NCBI GenBank assembly: GCA_051294375.1
Contig: CM119265.1
Span: 17,201,172-17,265,171 of the forward strand
From: Paraspadella gotoi
Taxonomy: Eukaryota > Chaetognatha
Reading direction: 5' to 3'
Length of the DNA: 64,000 bases
The position numbers and the translations under genes were made by a program. The notes under the pieces are model-generated. The model did not search any database and was not told where the DNA came from. It saw nothing but the letters and a program-made list of their open reading frames with translations. Position 1 is the first letter of the stretch, and each line of letters begins with the position of its first letter. This document shows, piece after piece, positions 12,949-24,194 of this stretch.

Positions 12949-14649
12949 CTTTTTCCGACAGAGGGCACGGAAGTGAAGTGTCGCCCGGTCCCTCGCTCAG
13001 ATGATGGAGGGCAGACCTACAAGCCAGGAATTTTCCCGGTGCCTTTGGATTTCGAGGTTAGTAAGAAAATATACGCGAGTGACGTTGGGGAATTTTCTAT
13101 TAAAGTTCTGTATATGGTTAAAGAATACGATGTAAATACGGAAACTTTGTTTTTCAATAATTCAATTATAGAAACAAATTTTATTCGTACATTTTTGAAT
13201 ATTAATAAATGACTATTAAAATACTCATAAAACCAGGGCACTAACACTAAAGCTTGGGGCGTGAGAAGCATGACGAAGTGTCGTCCGATTGCCCCACGTC
13301 TTCCGCATCCCGTCACCTTTCGCGGCTACACTTGCGACTGTGACATCGGTATGTCAATCTTGAAGAAAACGAAAAAATTTCTGTATGATGTTTCGCGTTG
13401 CTGCAACTTCAGGTTGCAGTAGCTTCACTATAGATTATCTATAGATTATCTATTCGATCAGCGTGTATAAAATATATTAACTTTTATATTTACATATATC
13501 TATGCGTATCATACGTCCACGCTATAAATATCAGGCTGATGTGAATGCTTTCTATCTTCGAACAGGCTGGGGAGGGCTTGAGTGCGATTCTAGACGCGGA
13601 GTCTGTAGCGACTTTCGGGATGAACGCCGATGCGGAAAAAATGGCGGATGCGTCAGCAGTTCGAGAAACTATGGCTTCTTCAAGTAAACTCAGCTAAGCA
13701 TACTTATTATCTTCTGTTTATTGAAAATTTTTTAGCCTAAAAATTGTTACAAATGTTCTACGAAACTTATATTTATTAACCTAGGTGCATCTGTGATGAT
13801 GGCTACGTCAACAGAAAAAGCGACGTCATCCGAAATATTTGGTGCAGCGTAAAAATGGATTCAACACTTTTACCATAATTGTTAAATATTTCTCATAATT
13901 TTGATTTGGAGTGTGTTTGTTTTTATGTTTGTTTTTTGTTTGTTTAGTTTTTTTAGTCTTTTTTGTGTTGTCGCTAATTCCTTTAAAATTCTCTTAGAAT
14001 TCCTTTAAAATTATTAAGTAGTTTGTTTTATCAATCATTCGCCTGCTATCATAAATTGCTCTTTTTCGGGCTCGATTTCGTCTCTTTGCCATGTACTGTT
14101 GATTTTGGATTTTTTGCATTCATAACAGAAGGATATCAGTCTGGTTATATTAATATTTATCTACGTGCCTTATTTGTATTATTTATTTACTTAATTTTCT
14201 TTATGTAATAATTATTATTTAAATCTATGTAATAATTATTTACATACTACATACATGCATGCTTAAAAATGGGACTTGTCTTCGTCAACATTTTTTTGTT
14301 AGAACCGCGGTATTGCTAAATCTTGTGAGATTTCTCCACATTAATGTGCTTTAACTTTTGTCCAATTTTTTTTTTTAAATTTGTCTTCTATTGCATCATT
14401 ATAATTGAATAAGAAAGCATATTGTACGAGTTTTTATTCTAGAGACATGACTTACCTTCCGGGTTTCAGAGAAGCTACAACAATAACAATGGTCTGAAAA
14501 CGCTGTCAGACGAAGAGACATCCGGACTTAACCTCATCAAAAAAGGCCACTTCCCTTCTTCAAAAGGAAAGTTGCTCTATCGAAGCGTCATGGCGCACTT
14601 ACGGGTTCATGATTCATTCAATCAATCATACTATCTTTTTTTTTTTTAA
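4453..14649 (+). CDS. Large extracellular protein with about 34 calcium-binding EGF domains (5' end missing)
   Basis: Exons: 4453-4654, 5303-5405, 5593-5753, 6321-9348, 9802-10211, 10327-10508, 10583-10657, 10789-10924, 11027-11214, 11415-11553, 11629-11706, 11778-11874, 11938-12047, 12709-12791, 12962-13056, 13237-13348, 13566-13683, 13785-13848 and 14470-14649. All junctions are GT-AG and all phases agree, giving about 1,850 residues. The repeat unit is about 41 residues with six cysteines, and begins with a D-x-D/N-E-C calcium-binding motif followed by NGGC. A cysteine-rich C-terminal region without the DxDEC signature follows. No transmembrane segment was found. Such proteins are secreted or matrix components; the exact family is not recognised (there are no fibrillin TB domains). 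The first exon starts in phase 1, so an upstream exon, presumably with the signal peptide, is missing. The last exon is supported by codon-like content and an AATAAA 26 bases after its stop. Without the last splice, a stop occurs at 13876. Confidence 0.85.
4703..4856. repeat. Intronic minisatellite of about 10-bp 'atatgggaaa' units
   Basis: About 15 imperfect head-to-tail copies of 'atatgggaaa' / 'ttatgggaaa' in the first visible intron of the EGF-repeat gene, followed by a shorter 'atgaccgttt' triplication near 4881-4911. Confidence 0.9.
5022..5265. mobile_element. SINE-like dispersed repeat, intronic copy
   Basis: The segment 'cactggcgcggttacc ... agggaagtcgttaggactg ... attggctgaacg' recurs at 56312-56470. 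The part around 5090 ('cctcagtgaagcctcctgtcactggc') matches the reverse complement of 46660-46700 inside a tRNA-related element. It lies in an intron of the EGF gene. 'TGGCTGAACGATGG' resembles an RNA polymerase III A box. Class assignment is tentative. Confidence 0.55.
6321..9348 (+). other. Giant 3-kb exon carrying 23 tandem cbEGF domain starts
   Basis: This single exon of the EGF-repeat gene is open for 1,009 codons. It contains 23 D-x-D/N-x-C calcium-binding starts, from VDIDEC to RDVDEC, one of them altered to DIDDC. The spacing is regular, about 41 residues, with the pattern NGGC, six cysteines, GSR-x-C and GY/F-x-GDG. The other exons of the gene are only 64-410 bases. It starts after 'ttttacag' in phase 2 and ends at 'gacaat' before 'gtgagt'. 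The antisense and shifted open frames in this region are by-products of the repeat. Confidence 0.9.
9557..9733. repeat. TAAT/AAAT/AATC tetranucleotide tract
   Basis: A succession of taat, aaat and aatc tetranucleotide arrays in the intron that follows the giant exon. Confidence 0.9.
11223..11315. repeat. (ATT)n microsatellite
   Basis: ATT repeat of about 90 bases with occasional GTT units, in an intron of the EGF gene. Confidence 0.95.
12141..12503. repeat. Intronic GA and GAAA purine tracts
   Basis: Two nearly perfect GA arrays (12141-12211 and 12275-12345) and a longer mixed GGAA/GAAA/GA purine stretch fill most of the 661-base intron between exons 11938-12047 and 12709-12791 of the EGF gene. 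The glutamate/arginine-rich frames across it are artefacts. Confidence 0.9.
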
Positions 14650-14674
14650 AGATGGTACGGTAGAACAACGATAT

Positions 14675-14680
14675 AATAAA
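14675..14680 (+). terminator. Polyadenylation signal of the EGF-repeat gene
   Basis: AATAAA lies 26 bases after the proposed stop codon at 14647-14649 and supports that terminal exon. Confidence 0.55.
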
Positions 14681-15055
14681 CAAAGTTTATATAAGCTTCT
14701 GGTGATTTTATTCAAAATTAACGAAATTTTAAGATATTTAAAAATGTATTTTTAATATTCCGATTGCTTAATGACTTTGGTCTAAAGTAGAGCTCGGAAA
14801 CAAAACCAAATAAGTAGAGACTTTAAATTCCGTCAAACTTGCGCGCCTTTTTCACCGCCCGGTCCGAACCCTGCTAAACTCTACTATGACCTTCAAACAC
14901 CAACTTCTTTCACGCTTTTACTTCTGTGCTCCTCTATCGCAGTCCTCGTCCCTTTTTATTGTCTCCCCGGCTGCTCACTCGCAATCTTCATCCCTCACTT
15001 TGGTCTCCTTTTCTTTTTCTCACCTTTCTATTAAAAGTTTTTTCGTCCCCGTATG

Positions 15056-15088
15056 AAGTTCAAATGTCTTCTTCTCTTTCTTTCTCTC

Positions 15089-15120
<32 letters not shown>

Positions 15121-15237
15121 TTTTCTTTTTTTCTTTCTTTCTTTTTCTTTTTTTCTTTTTTTCTTTTTTCTTTTTTTCTTTTTTTTCTTTTTTTTTTCTT
15201 CTTTCTTTCTTTCTTTCTTTCTTTCTTCTTTCTTCTT

Positions 15238-15268
<31 letters not shown>

Positions 15269-15300
15269 CTCTCTTCTCTCTCTCTCTCTCTCTCTTTCTC
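15056..15300. repeat. Pyrimidine (T/CTTT/CT) tract
   Basis: About 245 bases of almost pure T and C, changing from poly-T through CTTT to CT units. Confidence 0.95.
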
Positions 15301-16518
15301 ACGTTGAACGAATCCTTTTCGACCCCGAAAGATTCTTAGATTTTTAGATTTACGAATGACGGAACCCCGAAAAAAAAAGACTGTCGCGGAGCGCGGTCGG
15401 GTGTCGCGTCGTGACGGGACGTCGCGCGGGAAGCGGGGTCCCCGGGGAAAAAGTCATTAGTCGAAGGCGCGGGGGCGATTTGGTTCGGCTTCTCGTTCTC
15501 ACGCTCGAGTGAAGAGAGAGAGCGAGAGCGAGAGAAACTCTTGACGAATGAAGCAGACGAATGTAGAAACGGACTTGGGCTCTGGTTTTAGGGTTTAGGT
15601 TGATTAAGACGATTAGGATGATTAAGACGTCGAACATGGAGTTTAATAATCAGACCTAAGAATTTCTCAAATGTTAATTGTGAACAAACTTTATCGGTTA
15701 CCACGAAGATGATCGGTTGAGGGAAAAAAAAGCTGTTGGACGCAATAAGGAAAACTCTTGTCGAATGAATTCGGAGAAGAGAAAAAAAAATTCTATGGTC
15801 GAGTCGATGCGTTATCTGTCGAAGCGCGAATATGCAAATGGGAAATTCATTTCGAGCTACTCTTGAGATAACGTGCCAAGCGAAGCTGAGAGAGAGCGAG
15901 AGGGCAAAAATGGAAGCGATTCGAAACTGGATGTGGAAATGTGCAAGAGGTCAAAACGGAGAAGGTAAAATAATGAAGACCGAACAACAAAGGCAGATAT
16001 GACTAGCGAACCAGTAGTTCATACTACGGGTATTGAAGATCATGGCGTAGAACGAGAATATTTTGTCAAGTGTAAAGTCATGGGGACAATTCAGAGCTAG
16101 AGAGGATTCAGTAATTTTCTTATCTTTCTTCCAAAATTATTTGAAGAAATTCTGGAAGAAGATCTTGGTTGCCTTTTCGCTACTCTCCTCAAATAACGAC
16201 GACGTGATTGCTCTGACAGAAAATCCGAAACATTTTTCTTTCCCTCGTTTTTTATTTTTATCCGCATTTCTTTTTCTTTTCTTTTTTTTCTTTTCTTTTA
16301 TTTCTTTTACCCTTTAATTTTTTTTGCGTGTATGACCGTAAAGTGTACGCTGTACGTGCTTTCGTCTCCCTCTGAATGTGTACGCGCGTCGTCTTGCTCT
16401 TTTTTCTTCACTTTTTCTGGTTTCCTTTTTTTCTCTTTCAACGAAGATGGAGAAATCGTGAATCGAATAGTCGGGGCTGAAGAGACAAGTGATGAAAGGA
16501 AAGATGAATAGCAGGGAG

Positions 16519-16527
16519 GAGAGAGAG

Positions 16528-16563
<36 letters not shown>

Positions 16564-16564
16564 T

Positions 16565-16605
<41 letters not shown>

Positions 16606-16612
16606 GAGACGA
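16519..16612. repeat. (GA)n microsatellite
   Basis: GA dinucleotide array with a few interruptions, homopurine on the + strand. Confidence 0.95.
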
Positions 16613-16887
16613 GATGAGATTATGATTCATTTCATTCGTAGACGGAAGCGAAGTTTCGTCTGACACGGTCCTCCCATTCTCCTTTGATTCCATTTCCTAT
16701 TATTTTTTTTTTGCCGATGTCTCCTTTCTTAGATGACGTTTGTTGCTGCCTGCGTCGTCTATTACGTCAAGATGAAATGGAATATTTCTATTTTTTTCCC
16801 CGATGAAATATTGACAAGAAAAATGAAACCCGTCTTGACAAAATGAAACGGGTCACGATTGTCAACTATTGCCAACGCCGTTTTCAC

Positions 16888-16926
16888 GTTGTCGAGGAAA
16901 CGCGGATTTCCAGTTGTCATGGAAAC
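16888..16926. promoter_or_regulatory. Pair of RFX X-box-like motifs
   Basis: Two 14-mers, gttgtcgaggaaac (16888-16901) and gttgtcatggaaac (16913-16926), start 25 bases apart. Both resemble the imperfect palindrome bound by RFX transcription factors (GTTGCCATGGCAAC type), each with T at the fifth base and A at the twelfth. No adjacent gene is identified, so any function is conjecture. Confidence 0.3.
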
Positions 16927-18923
16927 GCCGCCTCAAGCCGTTGCGACGGCAAGGCCGACTGGCAATCGGCGAAATTCGATCATAAGGGAAGATAACTGGT
17001 TTAGCAGAGGGAAGCCTCGATTGAAAGATGCGAGGAAGGAAGGATGGAGAGGGCAGGGAGAGGACAGCGAAGGTCGGAAAGAAGGGAGAGAAGAAAGAAG
17101 AAAGAAGGAACGCGAAATTATTTGGAAAGTTTGAAAAGAGACAGAAGAAATTGCAAATGTAATTATGTACATCTAATTAATTAATGCAGAAAACATTTTT
17201 TTTACATTTGTTCGTGAACAGGAGACGATACCGAGGCTGCTTTGAAGAAAAAGAGTCGTCGCCCGATTAAAAAATAAAGCTTAGAGAATCCAGGGATTAA
17301 CGAGCGAGAAGGTTTGATGGCGTGAGAATCAGGAATATGGGGGTAAGTCTCGGCTTGGGAGAGGGTGGAGAGTGGGTGTAGTGATTCATTCTGGGGAGGA
17401 GACCTCGGTCCGAGCAAACAATCTCCCTTCTGCATTTTTATTAAATCCTTTCGCGTTAAAAAAATACAACTAGGGTAAAAAAAAAACCCACAGGGGAAAC
17501 AATCGTGGCCGTTTTCTCTGGGGCTTTGTTGTTCCGCGTTATTTACAGCAAGAAATCAAAACAAAAGTCCGCTTCTGATATTTTTTTTACCCGCCAGATG
17601 ACGTGGAGGAGAACGCGAGACGAAAACTCAACTTTATTTAATTGTATTTCTATTTTTGATGTCAACGAACTTTGCTTTTCATTTTTCCCGAAACTAACTA
17701 ACTAGGAACTTCAACTCTTCCTACTCTCATTAGTCTATTTTACTTCGTACGAACGAATAAAAGGTAAATGTCTATCAAACGATTTCCTCTCGCCTCGATA
17801 AACTTTTCTGCATTACGCTCGACTTTCTCACCTTCGTTTATGGCGATGGTTCCGCTTTTATATTTTGATTCTCTTTCAGCCTCCATATATCCGCTTCCAT
17901 ATATACGCCTCCATATATCCGCTTCAATCTTCCTGCTTTTATCTCCGCTTTTGTCTTTTCTTTCTCTATCTCTTTTTAACTTCCATTATTTTTTCCGCAT
18001 CCGTCCATGCTTCTTTTTCTCTTTCTTTTTTTTCGTTTTTCTGTTTTTCTCTTTCACTGAAATAACAGTCGCCTTCATCCCCAACGTTCTACGATTAGTC
18101 TCGAATAGTAAACAATCATTTCTCAGTTTCTGCTTTCCTCTCTTCCTCTATCATCGCTTCCATATCAGGTTTCATCGCTTCCACCGCAGTTGACGGTGTC
18201 GTGATTGATCTCGCCCCATTACTTCCACGCTTCTCGTCAGTTTTACACCTCGGACTTACCCGCTCTTCCCCCATCCTCCCCCTACCCACCTTTCTCTCTC
18301 TCCCATGTCAAACCGGCGTCATCCGTCATTTGAAAAAAAAAACTTCTTTCGTATCACTTAACCTCACCCGTCATTCCTCCTTTCATCTCTTTCCCGTCGC
18401 CACGTACGCCACGTACGCCGTCGTACGGGCATTCATCCCGTCGACTCCCACTTTTAGCGACTTTTCCTTTTCCGTTCTCTTTATTTTACTTTCCCTTTCC
18501 TCGTTTCGCCTTTGTGAGATGACAACGAAAAGTCAGTGGCCCGGAAACAAAAATCAACATCGACGTTACAATCGTCGTCCTATTTTTCGACGTTCCAACC
18601 GTTGTCATTTTTGGTCAGTATCTTCGTCGGGTCGACCTGAAAATGAAAATGGTATTAACCGAAAACTTAAAAGTTTGACTGTATTTTACTAAAAGAGAAA
18701 TAAACTAAAAAAAAAATTATCTAAAAAAAAAAGACCAAAATAAAAGCAATAATTATAATTTTTGATTAATTCGCTTGTTTAAATAACTAATTAGTACTTT
18801 CCCTCTTTCTTTTTCTTTTCTTTTCCTCTATATATCCCGGCTAAAAGAAACCTCTCGGCTTTCGTCATAATGTTTCCCCCATACAAACCACGCCCCCACC
18901 CCCACCCCCCAAATCGAAGCGCT

Positions 18924-19115
18924 TTACTTTTTGAGTCGATTGAGACGCTTTGATAAATCCACCGTGAGACTTAACAACATCGACGACGGCGCCAAAGACG
19001 CCATCTGGATCGCGTCCCGGAAGGAGACGATTACTCGAGTAATGGGTTCGCTCGGGAGTTTCGTGCAGAGCAGCTCGGGCGGTATAATGGACACGTCGAA
19101 AGACTCGGGCGGCAA
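18924..19115 (-). CDS. Unrecognised candidate terminal exon
   Basis: The minus-strand frame ends in ...DLSKRLNRLKK and a stop. Many of its codons end in G or C, unlike the surrounding AT-rich DNA. There is no upstream exon I can join to it, and the opposite strand is also open across most of the stretch. It may be the last exon of a diverged gene, a pseudogene remnant or chance. I do not recognise a family. Confidence 0.2.
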   Translation of the reverse strand: MPPESFDVSIIPPELLCTKLPSEPITRVIVSFRDAIQMASLAPSSMLLSLTVDLSKRLNRLKK

Positions 19116-20462
19116 ATGTGGAATATATGCGGTTCGAGAGGAAATATGGAGAAGAGAGGAATGAGAGAGAATAGGATTAGTATTACTATTAGTCTTCTAC
19201 TTTTTTTTTGTAGTCCTTTATCCTTTCTCGTAATAGTCTCGTTATCATTCAAAAGTAAACATCAATATTAAATATTGAATAGTTATCAAGTTTTAGAGTT
19301 GTTAGTTTTTCTTTCTTCTGTGACATGTTCTATTCGTCCCCCCGCAATCCCACCGGCGTCAATTTCATCGTCGTCACCTTCATCGTCGACGTCGCAGCCG
19401 TGTAATTTCCTTTTCATCCTCTCTCTTGACCTTGTCGATCGTCGTTTATGGCCATTGGCCAAGACTGTCATCTTTTTCGCCATCCTCGAACACAAGTTTC
19501 GTCGTCTACGTCACGGTCGTAAGCGTCATCGTTTGGAAAGTTTCAATCGTTCTTTTTATTCGCTTTTCTAAAGTTAGGACTCCATAAACTAGCAAACTAA
19601 AAAAAAACTCCCAAAATAAAAACGGCAAAAATAATTTATTATGTAACTTTGTAAGAAATGTAAAGATTTGATTTTGAATGTCGAAAAGGTGGCTTTCTAT
19701 GAATTCAGCGGATAAAATGCTAACCATTGATCACATGCTTAGCAGCGGAGATTGGCCGTTCATCCGGTTTTGAATCTCGAAATCATCGAGAGATGCAAAA
19801 AAAAATCGTAATCACAAAATCAGTAATCCGCGTCTTCGTCGTCATCAACGAGGAGAATCAGCGAATCGCCCCAATTTCGACCTTGAGAATTTCGCCGGCA
19901 CGAAAAAGGACGCTCCGACCTCTGCGCAGAAAATGATGCAAAGACCTCGACACAGGAAATTACGACATGACCCGCGCGCAGAAAATGACTTGAGGATCTG
20001 GGCGGGAAATTAAGCAGCGACTTGCTAGCGCGCTGAAAAGAATGCAACGAGATGTCAGGAAAAGCGAGACGTCCTTTAACGGTATTTAGTTTTACACTTT
20101 TGCATTATTAGTTTTATAATATATTTAAGCGCTTTCATTCGAATGCAACATGGTTAATTTAGTACAATCATCAATAACATACAAAACCATGCAACAAACA
20201 AACAATTCTGCATTCTGTATTCTGCATTCTTATTATATATAATTAGGGCAGAAGAACTGATCGTTAAGTTATTATTAAGACAGGAACTGGAAATCGATTA
20301 TAAGTAAATCACTGGATGTTTTAAATAATTTATTTATACATTTAAAATTTCTTTTTTTTTAAATTTGAACGTCTCCCTCCCTAAAAAATTTGAGTTGGAC
20401 TTCGACCAATGAAATGACCGGAGATCAAGTTATCACGATTGAAGCGAAGGAGGGAACGATAT

Positions 20463-20472
20463 GTCACGTGAC
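20463..20472. promoter_or_regulatory. Palindromic E-box
   Basis: The sequence gtcacgtgac is a perfect palindrome of the type bound by bHLH-zip factors (USF/TFEB class). It lies in a somewhat GC-richer patch about 1 kb upstream of the secreted-protein gene at 21470. Motif match only. Confidence 0.25.
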
Positions 20473-21469
20473 CATGCGTGATCCAAGGGTCAAGCTCCAA
20501 CGATTGAGCGTGAGAAAATCACACGAGGCATGAAAGATCGAGGTTCGTGGATTTGTTTTGACATTTGCTCGTAAAAACTAACAAAATATTTATTAAAAGG
20601 CGCGGGTGAAATGTCAACAAAGATTAAACACTATGTATGTGTAATTATGTATTTATCCAAGAATTCACAGACGAAAATTACTTGACAAATTGAAAAAATT
20701 AGGGCGGGTTCAAAGAAAATAAGCAGGAAGGGGGAAAAAAAGGAGAAGATATTGATATTGAAAAACGAAAGTGCGAGCTTTAGGCTAGTACTTTAAACTG
20801 AGAAGAAAAACCCGACTGAGAGCAATAAAACGTATGTATGTATTGTATAATTGAGGGGAAGAAACAGGAGAGGAGAAGCCAGAATTGCATAAGTCATAAT
20901 AGAAAATGGGAGGGAAAATTACAGGTGAGGCGAGATGAGATAAAAAGTTGCAATTCATCGCGATAAATTGTATTTCGACAAAGTCTTAAAGGTTTTATTT
21001 CATGATATAAGAACGCAATTGTCTCGTAATTGCTACTTTGTTTACCGTACAGACGGACAGTTTTAAAGCTTAATGCGGACATCTGTTGTTTCGCAAGTTG
21101 GAATTGCAAGTTTGGAAATCGTATTTATCCAAATTTTTCTTTTCTTTCTCTCTCCAAAAAAAATTCAAATTTTAAAGACTAAACACATAGGAAAATATGA
21201 AAAAAAAACAGAAGTAATAATACAAGTAACCATATAGATATACAAACTTTTAAAACATTAATATAATTCGGCATCTTAAAAAATAAACAAAAGACTCATT
21301 GTGAATTGACAGATGGCAAAATTACGTCAATTTTTTAACAGTATCTATCCATTTAACGAGAAAGACACCTGGTTTTTTCTCGTCTTTAAATACTTATAAA
21401 ACCAGTCAGTTTTTATTTTTTGCCTTTTCAATAATTTCGTTCCGTGTCGAAACACTTATAATATAAAAA

Positions 21470-23554
21470 ATGAAAATCCTTTTCGTCCTAGTTTTGGTGG
21501 CTTTGAGCGTCAACAGCCTTTCGGCTTCTGTCATTCCAGAGAATCAATTTCGGGTAGACAAGAAATGGCAAAAGACAACAACAAGACTAGGGGTATCCCC
21601 ACTCAATGGGGTGCAGGGGCGGCGAGAGAAATGGCGGGCCCCCCCCACTGGCCCCCTGGCCGACACCCCCCACAGGCCCCCTGGCCGGCCCCCCCTGTTC
21701 TCCATAATTTTTGTTTTTAGTTTTCGATTACCGACTTTCTGCTTTGAGAATTGCTCCAGTGCTCAAACTTCTGCCTCCTCTTCTTTTTTCTTCTTCTTTT
21801 CTTTTTTTCTTTTTTCTTTCCTACTTTTTTCTCTCTTCTCAGGGCCATCCTGGGGGCGAATGAAACCCCCCTCTCGCCGCCCCTAATGGGGTGAGTAAAA
21901 AATTTCGGATGATTCCATGCTCAAACGAAAATTTCTACAATTTTAACTATACTTTCAAAGGACAAAACATTTCTTATATGGCTCTATACACAAATAATTA
22001 TTTTTATAATATTTATTAATATTTAATGATTTGATCCCCTTTTTGAGTTACTTTTACTTTCCCTGACCGGGGTTAGGGTTGGGGGTGGTTAGGGATAAAA
22101 GGGTTTAGGGTTAGGGTAATCAGATAATTTTTTTTTAAGTTTTTTTTTAATATAAGTATTTTTAAATGGTTTTTCAAAACCGCGTTTGGTGAAATTAAAA
22201 TTTAGCAAACTTTTTTATATTTTCACTTAGAAAACGGAATTTTTAAAAGTAATTATATTTCTATAATTATATATAATAGCAATTTTTAAAAGCTATAATT
22301 TTATTTCCCCGTTTAATTTTTTATGCTCGATCAGAATCAGAATCTGAATCTGGTCTTAAAATTTAAAATTTCCTCAAAATTATTTTGGACTTTCCTATCT
22401 ATAAATAAATATTAAAAAATTAATTACTATGGTATAGAGCCATATGAGAAATTTTTTGTCTATTGAAAGTATACTTAAAAATGTATAAATTTTTGTTTGA
22501 GCATGTACTCGCTCTAAATTTTTGACTTCCCACATAGACGAGACAAGACGTAGACCTGAGAAATATTTTTTTCTCTAGTTAAAAAGAGGTGGAATTTAAA
22601 AAAAACTTTTGACTAACGAATTTGTAATTTGTTCCATTAAAATTTAAAAAATAGGCAGTTTTAAGACAATCCTATCCAAATTGGAGGAATCGGGAGTTAA
22701 AATTTTTTCATACAACTATAATAGAGTTCACTAAGTGAAGATTAAAGACGTTTCTCGGTTTCTTTAAAATTAGGAGGTGCGAGGCGAGAAGGACGTTTTG
22801 ACGGACGAAGAAATTGCAAAAATCATCATCGACGTTATTGACGCCGAGGGGAACGTCGAGAAATACGGCATCATCTCAGTCATCACTCAACTCCCGGGTC
22901 TCATCAAGCAGTTTAAGCCGATTCTCTCGCGATACCTGGTCAGTATTCATAATTATTAATTATAACTATCGTATGACTATAAGGGGGAAACGTATAGGAG
23001 AGTGGGGAAGTAATGGAGAGCGAGACTGGAAAGAAGTAGCTTTCTAAACTTTAATGCTTTAAATTACAAAAAGCTTTATTATTTATACTTTTAGGACATC
23101 ATCCGAGACAACAATCTGAGTTTTGCTCAAAAACTAAGCAAAATCTGGGAAGCAACAAAGGAACAAATGGTTCCAATCATCAAGGTAAAATGATGGAATT
23201 TACTAATTAGTTCAGAAAATGTTCTATACATTAAACAATTTTCAGGTAAGGTACAAGTTTCATTAATTCTGATCAATGATATAAAAATTAATTTTAAATT
23301 TTAAAGCATGACTTTTAATAATTGTTGCGTATGTAACACTATGTATTCATAAATACAGAGAGTTGGTCACTCCCGAGTTCTTTTTTTACTGCTATTTTTA
23401 ACTACTTTTTACGCTGACTATATCTCAGAATGTTCACGAGTCACGACTCCGATTTCCATTGAATTTAAAAGCTAATTGTATTTTTTTTTCTTAGATTGTC
23501 GGAAGCGCTGCCGCGAAGGCAATTTTGGGCAACCTGATTTCTGCTGCGGCATGA
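21470..23554 (+). CDS. Small secreted cysteine-free helical protein, unknown family
   Basis: Exons 21470-21553, 22774-22938, 23095-23184 and 23495-23554, all phase 0 and GT-AG, encode 132 residues. The first about 19 residues (MKILFVLVLVALSVNSLSA) form a classic signal peptide. The mature part has no cysteines. It is rich in charged and aliphatic residues (LTDEEIAKIIIDVIDAEG, then LPGLIKQFKPIL) and ends in an alanine/glycine-rich segment IVGSAAAKAILGNLISAAA. Predicted character: small, secreted, mainly alpha-helical. No family is recognised; it could be a host-defence peptide precursor or a lipid-binding secretory protein, but nothing in the sequence decides this. Intron 1 (1.2 kb) contains two nested mobile elements. 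The gene is convergent with TBC1D10. The exon 1 donor (GTAGAC) is the least certain boundary. Confidence 0.7.
21606..21893. mobile_element. Non-autonomous hAT-like element with 8-bp target duplication
   Basis: The element spans 21614-21885. Its ends are inverted repeats, caggggcggcgagag on the left and ctctcgccgccccta on the right. It is flanked on both sides by the same 8 bases, atggggtg (21606-21613 and 21886-21893). CAGGGGCGG-type termini with an 8-bp duplication are characteristic of hAT transposons. The 272-bp body has a C-rich block and a pyrimidine tract and encodes nothing, so it is a MITE mobilised in trans. It sits in intron 1 of the secreted-protein gene and inside another inverted-repeat element. 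Confidence 0.8.
21895..22530. mobile_element. MITE-like element with about 75-bp terminal inverted repeats
   Basis: The left segment (about 21915-21990, 'catgctcaaacgaaaatttc ... atatggctctatac') is repeated in inverse orientation at about 22436-22510. The similarity extends outward to the hAT insertion point. The interior is AT-rich and non-coding, with a TTAGGG-like patch at 22071-22117. A related left end occurs in UROD intron 2 near 54095. Confidence 0.65.
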
Positions 23555-24194
23555 AAGAACATGGTTTTAAACGTAAAATACTAAAAAAAAAAACAATTCT
23601 AGCTTAGTAAATTGTTAAAATGATATTAAACGATGTCTCTCTTTTAATTTAACTGAATTAATATAAAAGGATTGAACGAAAAAATTTTTTTTTGATTACA
23701 ACATTTACATGCGTACGCATACTTATCACCAGGATAAGTAAAATAAAGAAGTCAGAAATGTTTTAGTACAAGCAGCTTGTCATTTTAATAAATAATTTTT
23801 ACGCAAAGTCGTATTGGAGTTTTTTTCCTACATTACCATCCATGGATAACATTTGAAAAAAAGAAAAAAAATAGTCACACTAACAATTTATCACAGAGTT
23901 TGAAAAAATTATTAGCAACATTCTGAACAAATACCGGATCCTCAGAGTCAGATATCAAAAGAAATTATCCTAAGTACTTAACTGGCGAATAAATATATAC
24001 CGAACCTTATTTACAAATTATGCTTTTGAAAATACCACAAATAGACGGAAGGCCAGAATTAGAAAAAAAAAAGTTTTAAGTCAAAATGGTGCGAAAAATC
24101 TCGAAGAGGATTAAATCTTATTTCTGGTTTAAAATAAAAAAATTCCCTTTTTTAACCAAAAAAAAAAAAAAATCGAAAAAAGGAAAAGAGATTT
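23555..24194. other. Convergent intergenic region
   Basis: This gap lies between the 3' ends of the secreted-protein gene (+) and TBC1D10 (-). It is AT-rich, with an AATAAA-type motif near 23742 that may polyadenylate the + strand gene. I see nothing else in it. Confidence 0.5.

Larger units (their letters stand above)
14650..21469. other. Intergenic region rich in simple repeats, no gene supported
   Basis: I see no convincing gene. It holds a CTTT/CT/T pyrimidine tract (15056-15300), a GC-rich CpG-dense patch (about 15370-15530), a GA array (16519-16612), two X-box-like motifs (16888-16926), other pyrimidine-rich stretches (17880-18060) and one palindromic E-box (20463-20472). Open frames here, for example near 14926, 17768 and 18201, reflect pyrimidine-rich low complexity. 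One minus-strand frame at 18924-19115 has somewhat coding-like third positions and is listed separately. Confidence 0.5.

Noticed and set aside
14926-15339. Phenylalanine/serine/leucine-rich frame
   Set aside because: It is a translation of a T/CTTT/CT tract.
18201-18692. 163-codon + strand frame
   Set aside because: Pyrimidine-biased composition, no recognisable domain and no splice or expression context.
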